Source: Prostheceraeus crozeri (taxonomy: Eukaryota; Platyhelminthes; Polycladida; Euryleptidae). From it: a stretch of 64,000 nucleotides of DNA. The position numbers and the translations under genes were made by a program. Shown here one piece after another: positions 1 to 10,465 of this stretch (position 1 is its first letter; every line of letters starts with the position of its first letter). The notes under the pieces were generated by a model. That model was not told the origin of the DNA. It worked only from the letters and a program-made list of their open reading frames with translations, and did no database searches. Where the stretch lies: contig CAJQUW010003624.1 of assembly GCA_907163375.1 (NCBI GenBank), positions 25,001 through 89,000 of the forward strand. Reading direction: 5' to 3'.

Positions 1-3000
1 AAGAAAAGAAAGAAGAAAGAAAAGAAAGAGAAAGAAAGAAAGAAAGAAGAAAGAAGAGAAAGAGAAAGAAAGAAAAGAAAGAAAGAAAGAGAAGAAAGAA
101 AGAAAGAAGAGAAGAAAGAAAAGAGAAAGAAGAAAGAAGAAAGAGAGAAAGAAAGAAGAAGAGAAGAAGAAGAAAGAGAAAGAAGAAGAAAAGAAAGAAA
201 GAAGAAGAAAGAAGAAAAGAAAGAAGAGAAAGAGAAAGAAGAAAGAGAAAGAAAGAAAGAAGAAAGAAGAGAAGAAGAAGAAAAGAAAGAAGAAAGAAGA
301 AAGAAAAGAAGAAAGAGAAGAAAGAAGAAAGAAAGAAGAAAGAAAGAAGAAAGAAAGAAAAGAAAGAAGAAAGAAAGAAGAAAGAAGAAAGAAGAAGAAA
401 GAAGAAGAAGAAAGAAAGAAGAAGAAGAAAGAAAAGAGAAAGAAGAAAGAAGAAAGAGAAGAAGAGAAAGAAGAAAGAAAGAAGAAGAAAGAAGAAGAAG
501 AAAGAGAAAAGAAAGAAGAAAAGAAGAGAAGAAAAGAAAAGAAGAAGAAGAAGAAAGAAAAGAAAGAAAAGAAAGAAGAAAGAAGAGAAGAAGAAGAAGA
601 AGAAGAAGAGAAAGAAAGAAGAGAAAGAAAGAAAGAAGAAAGAAGAAAGAAAAGAAGAGAAGAAAGAAAGAAAGAAGAGAAGAAAGAAGAAAGAAGAAAG
701 AAGAAGAAGAAAGAAAGAAAGAAGAAAGAAGAGAAAGAAGAAAGAAAGAAGAAGAAAAGAAAGAAAGAAGAAGAAGAAAGAAAGAGAAAGAAAGAAGAAA
801 GAAAGAAGAAGAAGAAAGAAGAAAGAAGAGAAAGAAGAAAGAGAAGAAGAAGAAAGAGAAGAAGAGAAAGAAAGAAAGAAGAAGAAAGAAGAAAGAAAGA
901 AAGAAAGAAGAAGAAGAAAGAAAGAAGAAAGAAAGAAAGAAGAAAGAAGAAAGAAGAAAGAGAAAGAAAGAAGAAGAAAGAAGAAAAGAAAGAAGAGAAG
1001 AAGAAAGAAGAAGAAAGAAAAGAAGAAAAGAAGAGAAAGAAGAAGAAGAAGAAAGAAGAGAAGAAAGAAGAAGAAGAAAAGAAAGAAGAAGAAAGAAGAA
1101 AAGAAAGAAGAAAGAGAAGAAGAAAGAAGAAAGAAAGAAAAGAGAAGAGAAAGAAAGAAGAAAGAAAGAAGAAAGAAAGAAGAAGAAAGAGAAAGAAGAA
1201 AGAAAGAAGAAGAAGAGAGAAGAGAAGAAGAAAGAAAGAAGAAGAAAGAAAGAAAGAAGAAAGAAAGAGAAAGAAAGAAGAAAGAAGAAGAAAAGAAGAA
1301 AGAAAGAAGAAAGAAGAAGAGAAAGAAGAAAAGAAAGAAGAGAAGAGAAAGAAAAGAAGAGAAGAAAGAAGAAGAAAGAGAAAGAAGAGAAGAGAAGAAA
1401 GAAGAAGAAGAAAGAAGAAGAAAGAAGAAGAGAAAGAAAAGAAAGAAGAAAGAAGAAAAGAGAAGAAAGAAAGAGAAAGAAAGAAGAAGAAGAAAGAAGA
1501 AAAGAAGAGAAAAGAGAAGAGAAGAGAAGAAGAAAGAAAGAAGAAGAAGAAAGAAAGAGAAAGAAAGAGAAGAAAGAAGAAGAAAGAGAAGAAAGAAAGA
1601 GAAAGAAGAAGAAGAAAGAAGAAGAAGAAAGAAGAAAGAAGAGAAAAGAAAGAAAAGAAGAAGAAGAAAGAAAGAAGAAAGAAAAGAGAAAGAAGAAAGA
1701 GAAAGAAGAAGAAAGAAAGAGAAAGAAGAAGAAAGAAGAAAAGAAAGAAGAGAAAGAAGAAGAGAAAGAAAGAAGAAGAGAAAGAAAAAGAAGAAAGAAG
1801 AAGAAGAGAAAGAAGAAAGAAGAAGAAAGAAGAAGAAAGAAAGAAGAAGAAGAAAGAAAGAAGAAGAAAGAAGAAGAAAAGAAAGAAAGAGAAGAAAGAA
1901 AGAAGAGAAAGAAGAAAGAAAGAAAAGAAGAAGAGAAAGAAAGAGAAAGAAGAAAGAGAAAGAAAAGAAGAAGAAAGAGAAGAAGAAGAAGAAAGAAGAA
2001 AGAAGAAAGAAAGAGAGAAAGAAGAGAGAAAGAAGAAAGAAAGAGAAAGAAGAAGAAGAGAAAGAAAGAAGAAGAGAAAGAAGAAAGAAGAAAGAAGAAA
2101 GAGAAGAAGAGAAAGAAAGAAAGAGAAGAAAGAAGAAAGAAGAAGAAGAGAAAGAAGAAGAAGAAAGAAGAAGAAAGAAAAGAGAAGAAAAGAAAGAAGA
2201 AGAGAAGAAGAAAGAGAAAGAAAGAAGAAGAAAGAGAGAAAGAAGAAAGAGAAGAAAAGAGAAAGAAGAGAAAGAGAAAGAAAGAAAGAAAGAGAAGAGA
2301 AAGAAGAAAAGAGAAAGAAGAAAGAAAGAAAGAAGAAAGAGAAGAAGAAGAAAGAAAGAAAGAAAGAGAAAGAAGAAGAGAAGAAAGAAAGAAGAAAGAA
2401 AGAGAAGAAAAGAAGAGAAGAAGAAGAAAAGAAGAAGAGAAAGAAGAAGAAGAAAGAAAAGAAAGAAAGAGAAGAAGAAGAAAGAAGAAAGAAGAAAGAA
2501 AGAGAAGAAGAAAGAAAGAAGAAGAAGAAAGAAGAAAGAAGAAGAAAAGAAGAGAAGAGAAGAAAGAAGAAGAAAGAAAGAAGAAAGAAGAAGAGAAGAA
2601 GAAGAAAGAAGAAAGAAAGAAGAAGAAAGAAGAAAAGAAAAGAGAAGAAGAAAGAAGAAAGAAGAAAGAAGAAGAGAGAAAGAAGAGAAGAAAGAAAGAA
2701 AGAAGAAGAAGAGAAGAAAGAGAAAGAAGAAAGAGAAGAAGAGAAGAGAAAGAAGAAAGAAAAGAAAGAAGAGAAAGAAGAAGAAGAAAGAAAAGAGAAG
2801 AAAGAAAGAAGAAAGAAGAGAAAGAAGAAGAAGAAAAGAAGAAGAAAAGAAGAGAAAGAAGAAGAAAGAGAAAAGAAAGAAGAAAGAAGAAAGAGAAGAA
2901 AGAAAGAAGAAGAAAGAAGAGAAAGAAAGAAGAAGAAAAGAAGAAAGAAAGAAGAAGAGAAAGAAGAAGAAAGAAGAAAGAGAAGAAGAAAGAGAAAGAA

Positions 3001-6000
3001 AGAGAAGAAAGAAGAAAGAGAAGAAAAGAAGAAAGAAGAAGAAGAAAGAAAAGAGAAGAAAGAGAGAAGAAGAAGAAGAAAGAAAGAGAAAGAAGAAGAA
3101 AGAAGAAGAGAAGAAAGAAGAAAGAGAAAGAAGAAGAAAGAAGAAGAAGAAGAAAGAAAAGAAAAGAAGAAGAAAGAAGAAGAAGAAGAAAGAAGAAGAA
3201 GAAAGAAGAAAGAGAAGAAGAAGAGAAAGAAGAAAGAAGAGAAGAAAGAAAGAAGAAAGAAAGAAGAGAAAGAGAAGAAAGAAAGAGAAGAGAAGAAAGA
3301 AAAGAAGAAAAGAGAAGAAAGAGAAGAAGAAAGAAAGAAGAAAAGAGAAAGAAAGAAGAAGAGAAAGAAGAAAGAAAAGAAGAAGAAGAAGAAAGAGAAA
3401 GAAAGAAGAAGAAAGAAGAAAGAAGAAGAAGAAAGAGAGAAAGAAGAAAGAAGAGAAAGAAGAGAAAGAAGAAGAAAGAGAAAGAAGAAGAGAAAGAAGA
3501 AGAAGAAAGAAGAAAGAAAGAGAAAGAAAGAAGAAGAAGAAAGAAGAAAGAAGAAGAAAGAAGAGAAAGAAGAAAGAAAGAGAAGAAAGAAGAAGAAAGA
3601 AGAGAAAGAAGAAAGAAAGAAGAGAAGAAGAAAGAAGAGAAAGAAGAGAAGAAGAAAGAAGAAGAAAGAGAAGAAAGAAGAAGAAAGAAGAGAAAGAAAG
3701 AAGAAAGAAAGAGAAAGAAGAGAAGAAGAGAAGAAAGAAGAAAGAGAAAGAAGAAAGAAGAAAGAGAAGAAAGAAAGAAGAAAGAAAAGAAAGAGAAGAA
3801 AGAGAAGAAGAAAGAGAAGAAGAGAAAGAGAAGAAGAAGAAGAAAGAAAGAGAAGAAAGAAGAAGAGAAGAGAAGAAGAAAGAAGAGAAAGAAGAAGAAG
3901 AAGAAAGAAGAAAGAAAGAAGAAGAGAAAGAAGAAAGAAGAAGAAAGAGAAGAAAAGAGAAAGAAGAAGAAAGAAGAAGAAGAGAAAGAAGAAGAAGAAA
4001 GAGAAGAAGAAAAGAAGAAAGAGAAGAAAGAAGAAGAGAAGAAAGAAAGAAGAAGAAAGAAGAGAAGAAGAAGAAAGAAAAGAGAGAAAGAAGAAGAAGA
4101 GAAAGAAAGAGAAAGAAAGAAGAAGAAGAAGAAAGAAAGAGAAGAAGAAGAAAGAGAAAGAAGAGAAAGAAGAAAGAAGAAGAAAGAAGAAAGAGAAGAA
4201 GAAAGAAAGAGAAAGAGAAGAAAAGAAGAGAAAGAAGAAAGAAGAAGAAAGAAGAAAAGAAAGAAGAGAAAGAAGAGAAAGAAGAAAAGAGAAAGAAGAG
4301 AAGAAAGAAAGAGAAGAAAGAAGAAGAAAAGAAAAGAAAGAAGAAGAAAGAAAGAAGAAGAGAAGAAAGAAAGAAGAGAAGAAGAGAAGAAGAAAGAAGA
4401 AGAAGAAAAAGAGAAGAAGAAAGAAGAAGAAGAAGAAGAAGAAAGAAGAAGAGAAAGAAGAAGAAAGAGAAGAAAGAAGAAAGAAAGAGAAGAAGAAAGA
4501 AAGAAGAAGAAAGAAGAGAAAGAGAAGAAGAAGAAAGAAGAAGAAGAAGAGAAAAGAAGAAAGAAAGAAAGAGAAAGAAGAAAGAGAAGAAGAAAGAAGA
4601 AGAAGAAGAGAAGAAGAAAGAAGAAAGAAGAAAGAAGAAGAGAAAGAAGAGAAGAGAAGAAGAGAAAGAGAGAAAGAAAAGAAAGAGAAGAAAAGAAGAG
4701 AAGAAGAAAGAAGAAGAAGAAGAAAGAAGAAAGAAGAAGAAGAAAGAAGAAAGAAGAAAGAAGAAGAAGAAAGAGAAGAAGAGAAGAAGAAAGAGAAGAA
4801 GAAGAAAGAAAAGAAGAAGAAGAAAGAAGAAGAAAGAAGAAGAAAGAAGAAAGAGAAAGAAGAAGAAGAAAAGAAGAAAGAAGAAGAAAGAGAAGAAAGA
4901 AGAGAAAGAAGAAGAAAGAGAAGAAAGAAGAAGAAGAGAAGAAAAGAGAAAGAAGAAGAAGAAGAAGAGAAAAGAGAAGAAAGAAAAGAAGAAGAAGAAA
5001 GAAGAGAAGAAGAGAAGAAAGAAGAAGAGAAAAGAAGAAAGAAGAAAGAAGAAGAAAGAGAAGAAGAGAAGAAAGAAGAGAAGAAGAAGAAAGAAGAAGA
5101 AAGAAAGAAGAAGAGAAGAAAGAAGAAGAAAGAAAGAGAAGAAGAAGAAAGAGAAGAAAGAAGAAAGAGAAGAAGAAGAGGAAGAAGAAAGAGAAGAAGA
5201 AAGAGAGAAAGAAGAAAGAAGAAAGAAGAGAAAGAAGAAAGAAAGAAGAAAGAAGAAGAAGAAAGAAGAAAGAAGAGAAGAAAGAAAGAGAAAGAAGAAA
5301 GAAGAAGAGAAGAAAGAAGAAAGAAAGAAGAGAAAGAAGAAGAAGAAAGAGAAGAGAAAGAAAGAGAAAGAAGAGAAAGAAGAGAAAGAAAGAGAAGAGA
5401 AAGAAGAAGAGAAGAAGAAGAGAAAGAAGAAGAAAGATAGAAGAAAGAAAGAAGAAGAAGAAAGAGAAGAAGAAAGAAGAAAGAAGAAGAGAAAGAAGAA
5501 GAAAGAAAAGAAAGAAAGAAAAGAAGAAAGAAGAAGAAAGAAAGAAGAAAAGAAAGAAGAAGAAAGAGAAAAGAAGAAGAAAGAAAGAAAGAAGAGAAAG
5601 AAGAGAAGAAGAAAGAAAGAAGAAGAAGAAAGAAGAAAAGAAAAGAGAAAGAAGAAGAAGAAAGAGAAGAAAGAAAAAGAAGAAAGAGAAGAAGAAAGAA
5701 GAAAAGAAGAAGAAAGAAGAAGAGAAGAAGAGAAGAAGAAAGAGAAGAGAAGAAAGAAAGAAAAGAGAAGAAAGAAGAAGAAGAAAGAAAGAGAAAAGAA
5801 GAAAGAAGAAAGAAGAAAGAAGAAGAAAGAAGAAAGAGAAGAAGAAGAAGAGAAAGAGAAGAAAGAAAAGAAGAGAAGAAGAAGAGAAGAAGAAGAAAGA
5901 AAGAGAAAGAAAGAAGAAAGAAAAGAAGAGAAAGAAGAAGAGAAAGAAAGAAGAAAGAAGAAAAGAGAAGAAAGAAGAAGAAAGAAGAAGAGAAGAAAGA

Positions 6001-6290
6001 AGAGAAAGAAAGAAGAAGAAGAAAGAAGAAAGAAGAAGAAAGAAGAGAAAGAAAGAAGAAAGAAGAAAAGAGAAGAAAAGAGAAGAAGAAAAGAAGAAGA
6101 AGAGAAAAGAAGAAGAGAAAGAAAGAGAAGAGAAGAAAGAGAAGAAAGAGAAGAAAGAGAAGAAGAAAGAAGAGAAAGAGAAGAAGAGAAAAGAAAGAAG
6201 AAAGAAAGATTAGAGAAAGAAAAAAGGAAAAGAGGAGAAAATGAAGAAAGAAGAAAGAAAGGAAAAAGAAGAAGAAAGAAAAAGTAAGAG
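1..6290. repeat. 6.2-kb polypurine (A1-5 G)n tract
   Basis: The plus strand is almost entirely A and G, built of runs of one to five A separated by single Gs (units GA, GAA, GAAA, GAAAA). GG is essentially absent: I noticed one case near 5180 before the frayed right edge. No C was seen before about 6290, and the first T I found is at 5438. The edge at 6205-6300 (GATTAG, AAGGAAAAGAGGAG) looks like a decayed version. Lacking T, the tract has no stop codon over about 5.4 kb in any forward frame; its pyrimidine complement also has none. Long mirror-type purine tracts can form triplex DNA. An assembly artefact of low-complexity reads is possible. Confidence 0.95.
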
Positions 6291-6322
6291 CAAAAGTTGA
6301 AGATTCCGTGAATTGTTCATCT

Positions 6323-7161
6323 TCACCAACTAACATTTGAGGAGGCCGGGTAAAATACTTGCTGTTTGGAAGCTGTTGGGTAATGTTGTGAGATCGATTT
6401 TGGTTGTAGAGTCTGAAGCGCGGACGGAGAATGTTGACGATGGTGTAGCGATGGCGCTTCATGATGAAAGGAATGAGTAAATTGAGCGATGTACCTTCCT
6501 TTTATACTTTTCCAACTACCTTGATGAAATGTGAAGTTAGTATGATGTTGGGAATGATAGAGTTGAATTCGCCGATTGTTGACGCGCAGCCAGATGCGAT
6601 TTCCAATACGTGAATGTCTTTTCATATAGAAGTATTTCAAGTCCTTCATGATATGATGTAGAGATTGAAAATGACGATAAGATAAAGCAAACTCTCTTCT
6701 CACATTTCCAGTTGAATCTTTGAAATAGACGTTTCGATCATGATCCGTTTCAATACGTTGTAGGAATCTAATTTCCAACTCATGGTGCGTGGTAATCATA
6801 TTGATTAAGATTTGCCATAGTAGGGCGATGAACTCACGACGAATAAATGTCAGGATGGAGCGATGTATGTATCTTCTATACTTCTCCCAATTGTATTTGC
6901 GAAATGAGAAACAGTTTGCGGAATGAGAATGGTAGATTTGAATTTCATTTCTGTAATGTTGAAGCCAAACTTGATCACCCAAGGAGATGAATCTTAATGT
7001 TTCAAAATATTCCAAATCCTCATGATATCATTGAGGTTGACAAATTGTCGCCATGTTAATGTAATACCTCTTGATGTATGACCATGAGAATTTTTGAAAT
7101 GTACGTTTCCATCACGATCAACTCTGATATATTGTAGAGAGTCCAAAATCCAAGTCTTCAT
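6323..7161 (-). CDS. PC4-like duplicated protein, one frame break
   Basis: The gene reads leftward from an ATG at 7161-7159. The first about 45 codons are in one frame, then at about 7015-7025 the frame changes and 230 codons follow to a stop at 6323. The protein is an internal duplication. A block like DRDGNVHFKNSHGHTSRGIT followed by LGDQVWLQHYRNEIQIYHS recurs as DHDRNVYFKDSTGN and IGNRIWLRVNNRRIQLYHS. The pattern 'DGNVxFK...GITLTWRQF' resembles the PC4/p15 single-stranded-DNA-binding fold, in which strand residues precede a K/R-G-I-x-L motif. Comparing the two halves shows that the break is one missing base. The start codon lies 35 bp from the divergent gene on the other strand. No AATAAA lies downstream; the transcript would enter the pyrimidine tract. 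The PC4 assignment is tentative. Confidence 0.5.
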
Positions 7162-7196
7162 GATGTTATGCAAAGTTGCAGATTAGCAATATAAAA

Positions 7197-8595
7197 ATGT
7201 CGTTTTATCATATTTTGCTTAGCAATGCGGCTACAAAGAGATTTACTAGTAATCGAGCCGCACTCTTTTCTACTCCCATTGATCATGCACAACAGCTAAA
7301 TGGGAATTGGGAAGTGGGTGTCACTCAACTTGTTTATAGCAACTGTGTCTATACTTTTGATCATGAGGTGATGACTATTAATATGAGGCGTACAGCTGCT
7401 TATCAATGTGAAAAGGTGGTGCCGAGTATACATTCCACAGTGGTCAAAGAAAGATCTCTTATCATGTAAAAAGTTTATATATGATTTCTTGAATAAAGCG
7501 TGTAAACATATTGTCCAATTTACTCCGCACAATGATGATTATAATTATGTACATCATGTAGTTGAGAAAGATTGGATTGTTGGTTTAAGTCCAAGTTTAA
7601 GAAATGATTTAGGCTACCTCGCTAGCGCCTTAACAAGCTATGATAATTTTAACGTTAATTACCACATAAGTGGTCATAAACAGTTAATATATCGAGAGGA
7701 AGCTTATTATGTAGATCTTATTCCAAGAAATGAGAAGACGTTGGTGAAGAAGATTGTGATTAAGCCAAGAAAGACAAACATGACTCCTGAAACATTATTG
7801 AAGAAATTTAATTATCTCCTTCGAGTTGATGGTAAACAAGTGGCAACATTGACTTATATCAAATCATCTAATCATATTGCAATAAGCAAATTAAATGATG
7901 ATGATCTAGTATTAGTTTGTTCAAAAGATTTTCATCAGTTCTTACGACATCGTTCTGCAGCTGTTCATGGAAAATCTGATATGCAACATTTACCATGTGA
8001 AAGGCCAAATCAATTTGATACAGAATGGGCCGTATCTTTATACAGAAAGTGTGTAGAGCCTTTTGGTGGTTTCTTACATGAAACAAGAGTGTTGATGCCT
8101 CGCATTATTACTTCGGTTAAATTGGTTGTAGATTATTTAAATGAAGTGATTAATGAGCAACATATTTCATTTTCTGAAAAAGAAGGTACTTTGTCTCTCA
8201 CTATAAGTGGAAAAGGTATTGAACTAATTATGGATAAAACTCTAATGGACATTTTGGGTTTTGACCAAAATATCTTTAAAAGTGGTACTGTAACCAAAGC
8301 TAGCGCAGACATGTCGCTATCGCGTCGTATTAACTATTTTCAGATATATTCCAATATTGGTGAAGATGTACGTGTGGGAGATGTTGAAGCTCCATTGCTA
8401 GCAATGATACCATACCAGCCAAAGAGCTGCAGTATTTTATCTGAGCATACTTTCAAGAAAGTGCATTATACAAAGCTGAAATCAAACTACATCCCACAAA
8501 TTGATATTGCCATTTATGACGATGCTGGTGCGTTGATTCCTTTTCATAAAGATGCTGTGACAAGTATCACACTCCATTTCCGAATGAAGAGTTAA
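7197..8595 (+). CDS. WEVGV-family protein 1 (candidate virion protein), one frame break
   Basis: About 466 codons. The ATG at 7197 follows a TATAAAA-like string. The N-terminus contains LNGNWEVGVTQLVYSN at about residue 36. This is a hallmark of proteins found beside protein-primed DNA polymerases in invertebrate Polinton-like loci; from memory their role is structural, but it is not proven. The first frame runs to 7469 and the second is open from about 7402 to 8595. Sequence on both sides aligns with the downstream paralogue (residues near TINMRR, then VYIPQ), which places a one-base indel at about 7402-7417. The C-terminus ends SITLHFRMKS, a beta-strand-like ending shared with the paralogue. 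A GT-AG intron of 73 bp (7368-7440) would also restore frame, but it would remove the matching residues and has a weak pyrimidine tract. Confidence 0.6.
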
Positions 8596-8634
8596 TGCAA
8601 ACGTATGCTAATATATTTTTCCAATGTGAATAAT

Positions 8635-10160
8635 ATGGAAAGTGAAAATAAGGACTCGTTTCTAATCTACTTGCCCAGTAATGCTTCTATGAATAAATTT
8701 CCCAAAAATAAACCATCAGACTATCGAGTAGAATTAAATCGCCCACTGCATTTAGAAGGTGAATGGGAGGTTGGCGTTTCTAGTATTTGCTATGATAGCA
8801 ATATTCAGAATGTGAATGATTTGGAAGAAATGATATTGACTCCTCGCACCCATGATGGAATAACGATGAATAATGCATTTCAGTTCCCATACAATTTAAC
8901 ATCAGATGGAAAGTGGAACTATGAATGGATTCAGATAAAATCAGATTCTTATGAGCCATTTGGGAATGAGAAAATTATTAAGGCATTCAACAGTGGTAAT
9001 ACTTCCATCATGAAGAATAAAAATCAGAAAGCTTATGAGTTTACTATCTATCATTGGAGTGGGAGACAGTTCCTCCGCTTTCATTCTTTTACTAAAGGTC
9101 TTACGCTGAGGTTGGATAGTGAATTCTATCCGCATCTCGGTTTTGGTCATGGACTACATCTAACGTCAATTGCTACTGCAAATGTTAGAAAAGTTTATTC
9201 AAATCGAATCAACAAATTTCATTATAGATTTAAAATATTTGATGAAGATGTTGTAGAATGCGAAGAACGCATCATTTTGAAAAAGCGTGGTGTTCAACCT
9301 TTATCACTTATTGAGTTAGTAAAACGATGGAATGAGACTGTGGGTAAGAAGTATGGAGAGAAAATTATGGCGGACAAAAATAAGTTGGTTATTCAGAAAT
9401 ATAATGACAAACTTACAGTTTATTTCTCTCCAACCTTGCGTCATTTTGTAAGACATTATACACCTATTATTGGAAGCGGTGTGGTGTATGCTTCTCATGA
9501 ATATCACACTAAAGCTGATTCAGTTAATGATGAATGGTGGGTGGACATCTATGGCGATCGCATCAAGAAAATTTACCAGTCTTATGAAGAATCTAAAGTT
9601 GCTATCAATATAATGCCGCGTCTATATCATACAGTTGAAAGCTTCATTCATGTAGTAAATCCTTATATACAACAGAAGTTGAAGCATGTGATGAAAAGTA
9701 AATATGATGTAAAGACACACCACATTTCGTTTTCAATTGAAAATCAACGCGTTGTTCTGAAACTGGGTGATGACATTCAATGTCAATTGAGTAAAAATTT
9801 GAAAAAACTCTTTGGTTTTTCAATGCTACAAACTGTGTTTGCTGCTGCGCATACGATTGGTATAGAAACACCAATGACACTTGATAAACATGAACTGAAC
9901 AGCACCTTTACATTCAAAGTGATTTGATTCTACCTATTTCTGTTGGTGAGAAAAAAGAATACATTTTACGTGATTTCATTCATGATAAAGACGCTTCATA
10001 TGGAATAGTCGAGAAGATGTTTGAATCTATTTTCTATCATCCCGTCGTCAAACAAACTATACCCTCTATTGCTATCAAAATTACCAATGGTTTACAAGAG
10101 TGCATCCATGTGAAAGATACTAAATCCCTCATAACGTTAGTGTTTCGGAAAACAAAGTGA
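8635..10160 (+). CDS. WEVGV-family protein 2 (candidate virion protein), one frame break
   Basis: About 508 codons. An ATG at 8605 is also in frame, but 8635 gives a start (MESENKDSFLIYLPSNASM) aligned with paralogue 1. LEGEWEVGVSSICYDS matches the motif of its neighbour. The first frame stops at 9925-9927. The last 75 codons continue in another frame and end SLITLVFRKTK, matching the C-terminal SITLHFRMKS of protein 1. A one-base loss in the T-rich stretch at 9915-9925 therefore best explains the break. The gene begins only 39 bp after the stop of protein 1, with no AATAAA between, so the two may share a transcript. AATAAA at 10255 lies 95 bp after the stop. Function is inferred only from context. 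Confidence 0.6.
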
Positions 10161-10175
10161 AGTCATTGTGATATG

Positions 10176-10260
10176 TTTATTGAAATATGTACATGAATGT
10201 GAAGGAATAGACTTTATACAACATCCACTGAAAATATATACATGAGCGCACTTCAATAAA
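10176..10260. terminator. Overlapping convergent poly(A) signals
   Basis: A minus-strand AATAAA (TTTATT at 10176-10181) would serve the polymerase gene ending at 10466. A plus-strand AATAAA at 10255-10260 would serve the WEVGV genes ending at 10160. The two signals lie inside each other's 3' ends, so the mature transcripts would overlap by roughly 80-100 nt. The rest of 10161-10465 shows no coding potential. Confidence 0.55.
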
Positions 10261-10465
10261 CATTGTTATATACAAAAAGTCTTTTTACTTCGTGAAGGGT
10301 GGAAATATACAGGGATAGGAAAAATGTCTTTCAGTGGAAAAGTCATCACATGGGGAATGTACAGATGTGGACACATATTCACAAGGAAAAAACAATCTCA
10401 TGCGATACATAAAACAACAATGTTTATCTACAGAAATCAACATCAAAATACTAAGTTAAGGATGA

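Noticed and set aside
1-6290. CRISPR array or coding gene in the purine tract
   Set aside because: There are no spacers or fixed-length repeats. The open frames exist only because T is absent.
7368-7440. A 73-bp GT-AG intron to explain the break in WEVGV protein 1
   Set aside because: It would restore frame but would remove residues that align with the paralogue on both sides, and it lacks a pyrimidine tract. A one-base indel fits better.
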